A stretch of DNA of 64,000 nt from Streptomyces sp. CB02366 (lineage in GTDB: Bacteria; Actinomycetota; Actinomycetes; Streptomycetales; Streptomycetaceae): contig NZ_LIVT01000001.1 of assembly GCF_001905905.1 (NCBI RefSeq), forward strand, positions 310,001 through 374,000. Direction: 5' to 3'. Below the pieces are notes generated by a model that did not search any database, had not been told where the DNA came from, and was given only the letters and a program-made list of their open reading frames with translations. A program made the position numbers and the translations under genes. Positions 63,000-64,000 of this stretch are shown piece by piece. Positions within the stretch are counted from its first letter, which is position 1; each line of letters starts with the position of its first letter.

Positions 63000-63479
63000 T
63001 CAGGTGGCGTCTGCGTCGAACGGCGGACGCTCCGGCCGGTCCTGCTGCGGGGTCTTCTTCAGCAGGTCAGGGGAGGTGTCGCCGGTCTTGGCGAGCCGCG
63101 TGGAGGAAGTGCCGTCCGCCGCACTGTTGGCGGTATCGGAGGCGGCCGGGGTGCGGCCGTTGACCGCGTCGGTGACCTCTGCCAGGTCCTTGCGCAGATC
63201 GAAGCTCTCGCGGATCTCCTTCAGCCCCAGGTCGTCGTTGCCGTCCATGAGCTGCTTGCGGACGAACGTCTTGGGGTTGAGGTCCTCGAACTCGAAGTCC
63301 TTGAACTGCGGGCCCAGCTCGGAGCGGATGTCTTCCTTGGCGCTGTCCGAGAACTCGCGGACCTTGCGGATGGTGCGGGTGACGTCCTGGATCAGCTTGG
63401 GCAGCTTGTCGGGGCCGAAGACCAGCACGGCCAGCACTCCGAGCGTCAGCAGCTCCAGTGCGCCGATGTCATTGAACAC
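63000..63479 (-). CDS. tatB: TatB, twin-arginine translocase subunit
   Basis: 159 residues from a GTG at 63479. The N-terminal helix LELLTLGVLAVLVFGPDKLP with the conserved FGP kink and lysine is followed by an amphipathic helix (LIQDVTRTIRKVREF). The tail is polar and Ser/Thr/Ala-rich. TatB binds TatC and receives folded precursors with RR signal peptides. The neighbouring upstream HtrA-like gene matches the mycobacterial order htrA-tatB. Confidence 0.93.
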   Translation of the reverse strand: MFNDIGALELLTLGVLAVLVFGPDKLPKLIQDVTRTIRKVREFSDSAKEDIRSELGPQFKDFEFEDLNPKTFVRKQLMDGNDDLGLKEIRESFDLRKDLAEVTDAVNGRTPAASDTANSAADGTSSTRLAKTGDTSPDLLKKTPQQDRPERPPFDADAT

Positions 63480-63649
63480 CTTGTTGCTCCTCGTGTTCTC
63501 CGCGTGGTCCCCGTGCGATCCCGGCCGGGCTCCCCGCCGCCCGGACCGCTCAAAGGTACCTGTCGAAGGTGTCCGGGCGGTACCTCGCGGTGGACGGCGG
63601 GGGCCGATCCGGTCCGGCCTCCCGGGCGCCCCTGGGTCGTGTTCCGGCC

Positions 63650-64000
63650 CTAGCCTCCGCTCGCGGAGCCGAGTCTCAGGGTCACGGTCCGTTCCGCGCC
63701 CCCGCGGGTCAGCTTGAGGTCGAGTTCGTCGCCGGGGCGGTGGGCCCGGATCTTCACGATCAGCTCCTCGCCGTTGTGCACCCGCTGGCCCTCGACGTGG
63801 GTGATGACGTCGCCGGACCTGATGCCCGCCTCGGCCGCCGGGCCGTCCTTGGCGACGGCGGGCCCGCCGGAGGCGTCCTTGGCGCCGACCTTGGCCCCGT
63901 CGCCGGTGTACTTCATGTCCAGCGTGACGCCGATGACCGGGTGCGTGGCCTTGCCGGTGCTGATCAGCTCCTCGGCGACGCGCTTGCCCTGGTTGATCGG
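63650..64000 (-). CDS. HtrA/DegP-like serine protease, C-terminal PDZ part (truncated by window edge)
   Basis: The frame is open to the window edge (117 codons including TAG at 63650-63652). It begins with IPINQGKRVAEELISTG, the end of a trypsin-like domain, then a PDZ domain: GPAAEAGIRSGDVITHVEG and IRAHRPGDELDLKLTRGG. The catalytic triad lies outside the window. The domain order and tatB neighbour fit the membrane HtrA of actinobacteria, commonly next to sigE and an anti-sigma factor. Confidence 0.9.
   Translation of the reverse strand, partial: PINQGKRVAEELISTGKATHPVIGVTLDMKYTGDGAKVGAKDASGGPAVAKDGPAAEAGIRSGDVITHVEGQRVHNGEELIVKIRAHRPGDELDLKLTRGGAERTVTLRLGSASGG

Overview
The window is about 72% GC by eye, with strong third-position GC bias, many GTG starts and purine-rich ribosome binding sites. 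It carries wblC, a mycoredoxin, AdnAB, SigR-type promoters and many families typical of Streptomyces. It is core chromosome of a Streptomyces species. I saw no insertion sequences, integrases, phage genes, rRNA, tRNA or CRISPR array.

Layout. (1) 1-12,970: tail of a PPA1309-type protein, a YlbL-like PDZ/Lon protease, MoaE, an NAD-dependent epimerase, a zincin-2 metalloprotease, a Nudix hydrolase, three AIM24-family genes (one a TerD-AIM24 fusion), a YgjP-type metallopeptidase, a solitary ThiF/E1-like protein and an ABC1 kinase. (2) 13,100-28,700: a zinc-finger protein, a small basic protein, wblC (WhiB7-type antibiotic-resistance regulator) with a long attenuator leader and uORF, uvrD2, mycoredoxin, nudC, an M20 dipeptidase, adnB, adnA and an alkyltransferase-like protein. 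(3) 28,800-34,850: a large membrane protein joining a kinase-like domain to an LPG-synthase-type membrane domain, a secreted tripeptidyl-peptidase-like lipoprotein and moeZ. (4) 34,940-40,320: a minus-strand exopolysaccharide-like operon (PelF-type glycosyltransferase, 8-TM protein, sugar-nucleotide epimerase, spherulin-4/GH135-like protein). (5) 40,786-55,880: DUF3152 protein, alpha/beta hydrolases, TetR, DUF3107, a MiaE-like ferritin-fold protein, an RhlE-type DEAD-box helicase, NYN protein, MarC, PHP phosphoesterase, MFS exporter and SUFU-domain protein. (6) 56,040-64,000: a magnesium/envelope block (CorA with a candidate leader peptide, an MgtE-like protein without a pore, DUF1003, Mrp, TatB, HtrA-like protease).

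The gene content of parts 1-5 matches, from memory, the Mycobacterium tuberculosis Rv3194c-Rv3211 neighbourhood. Part 6 matches the Rv1223-Rv1239c neighbourhood. This supports the calls. The block is rich in stress and repair functions: break processing (AdnAB, UvrD2), mycothiol redox (mycoredoxin), translation-stress resistance (WblC) and sulfur carrier activation (MoeZ). Three exact GGAAT-N18-GTT sites, upstream of the mycoredoxin, moeZ and a 50-residue protein, suggest that part of the region answers to the disulfide-stress sigma factor SigR.

The most interesting items are the wblC leader (WhiB7-type promoter, 109-codon uORF, intrinsic terminator), the Pel/galactosaminogalactan-like sugar operon, the structured corA leader with a 19-codon ORF, the TerD/AIM24 trio, and several in-frame tandem repeats inside otherwise conserved proteins.
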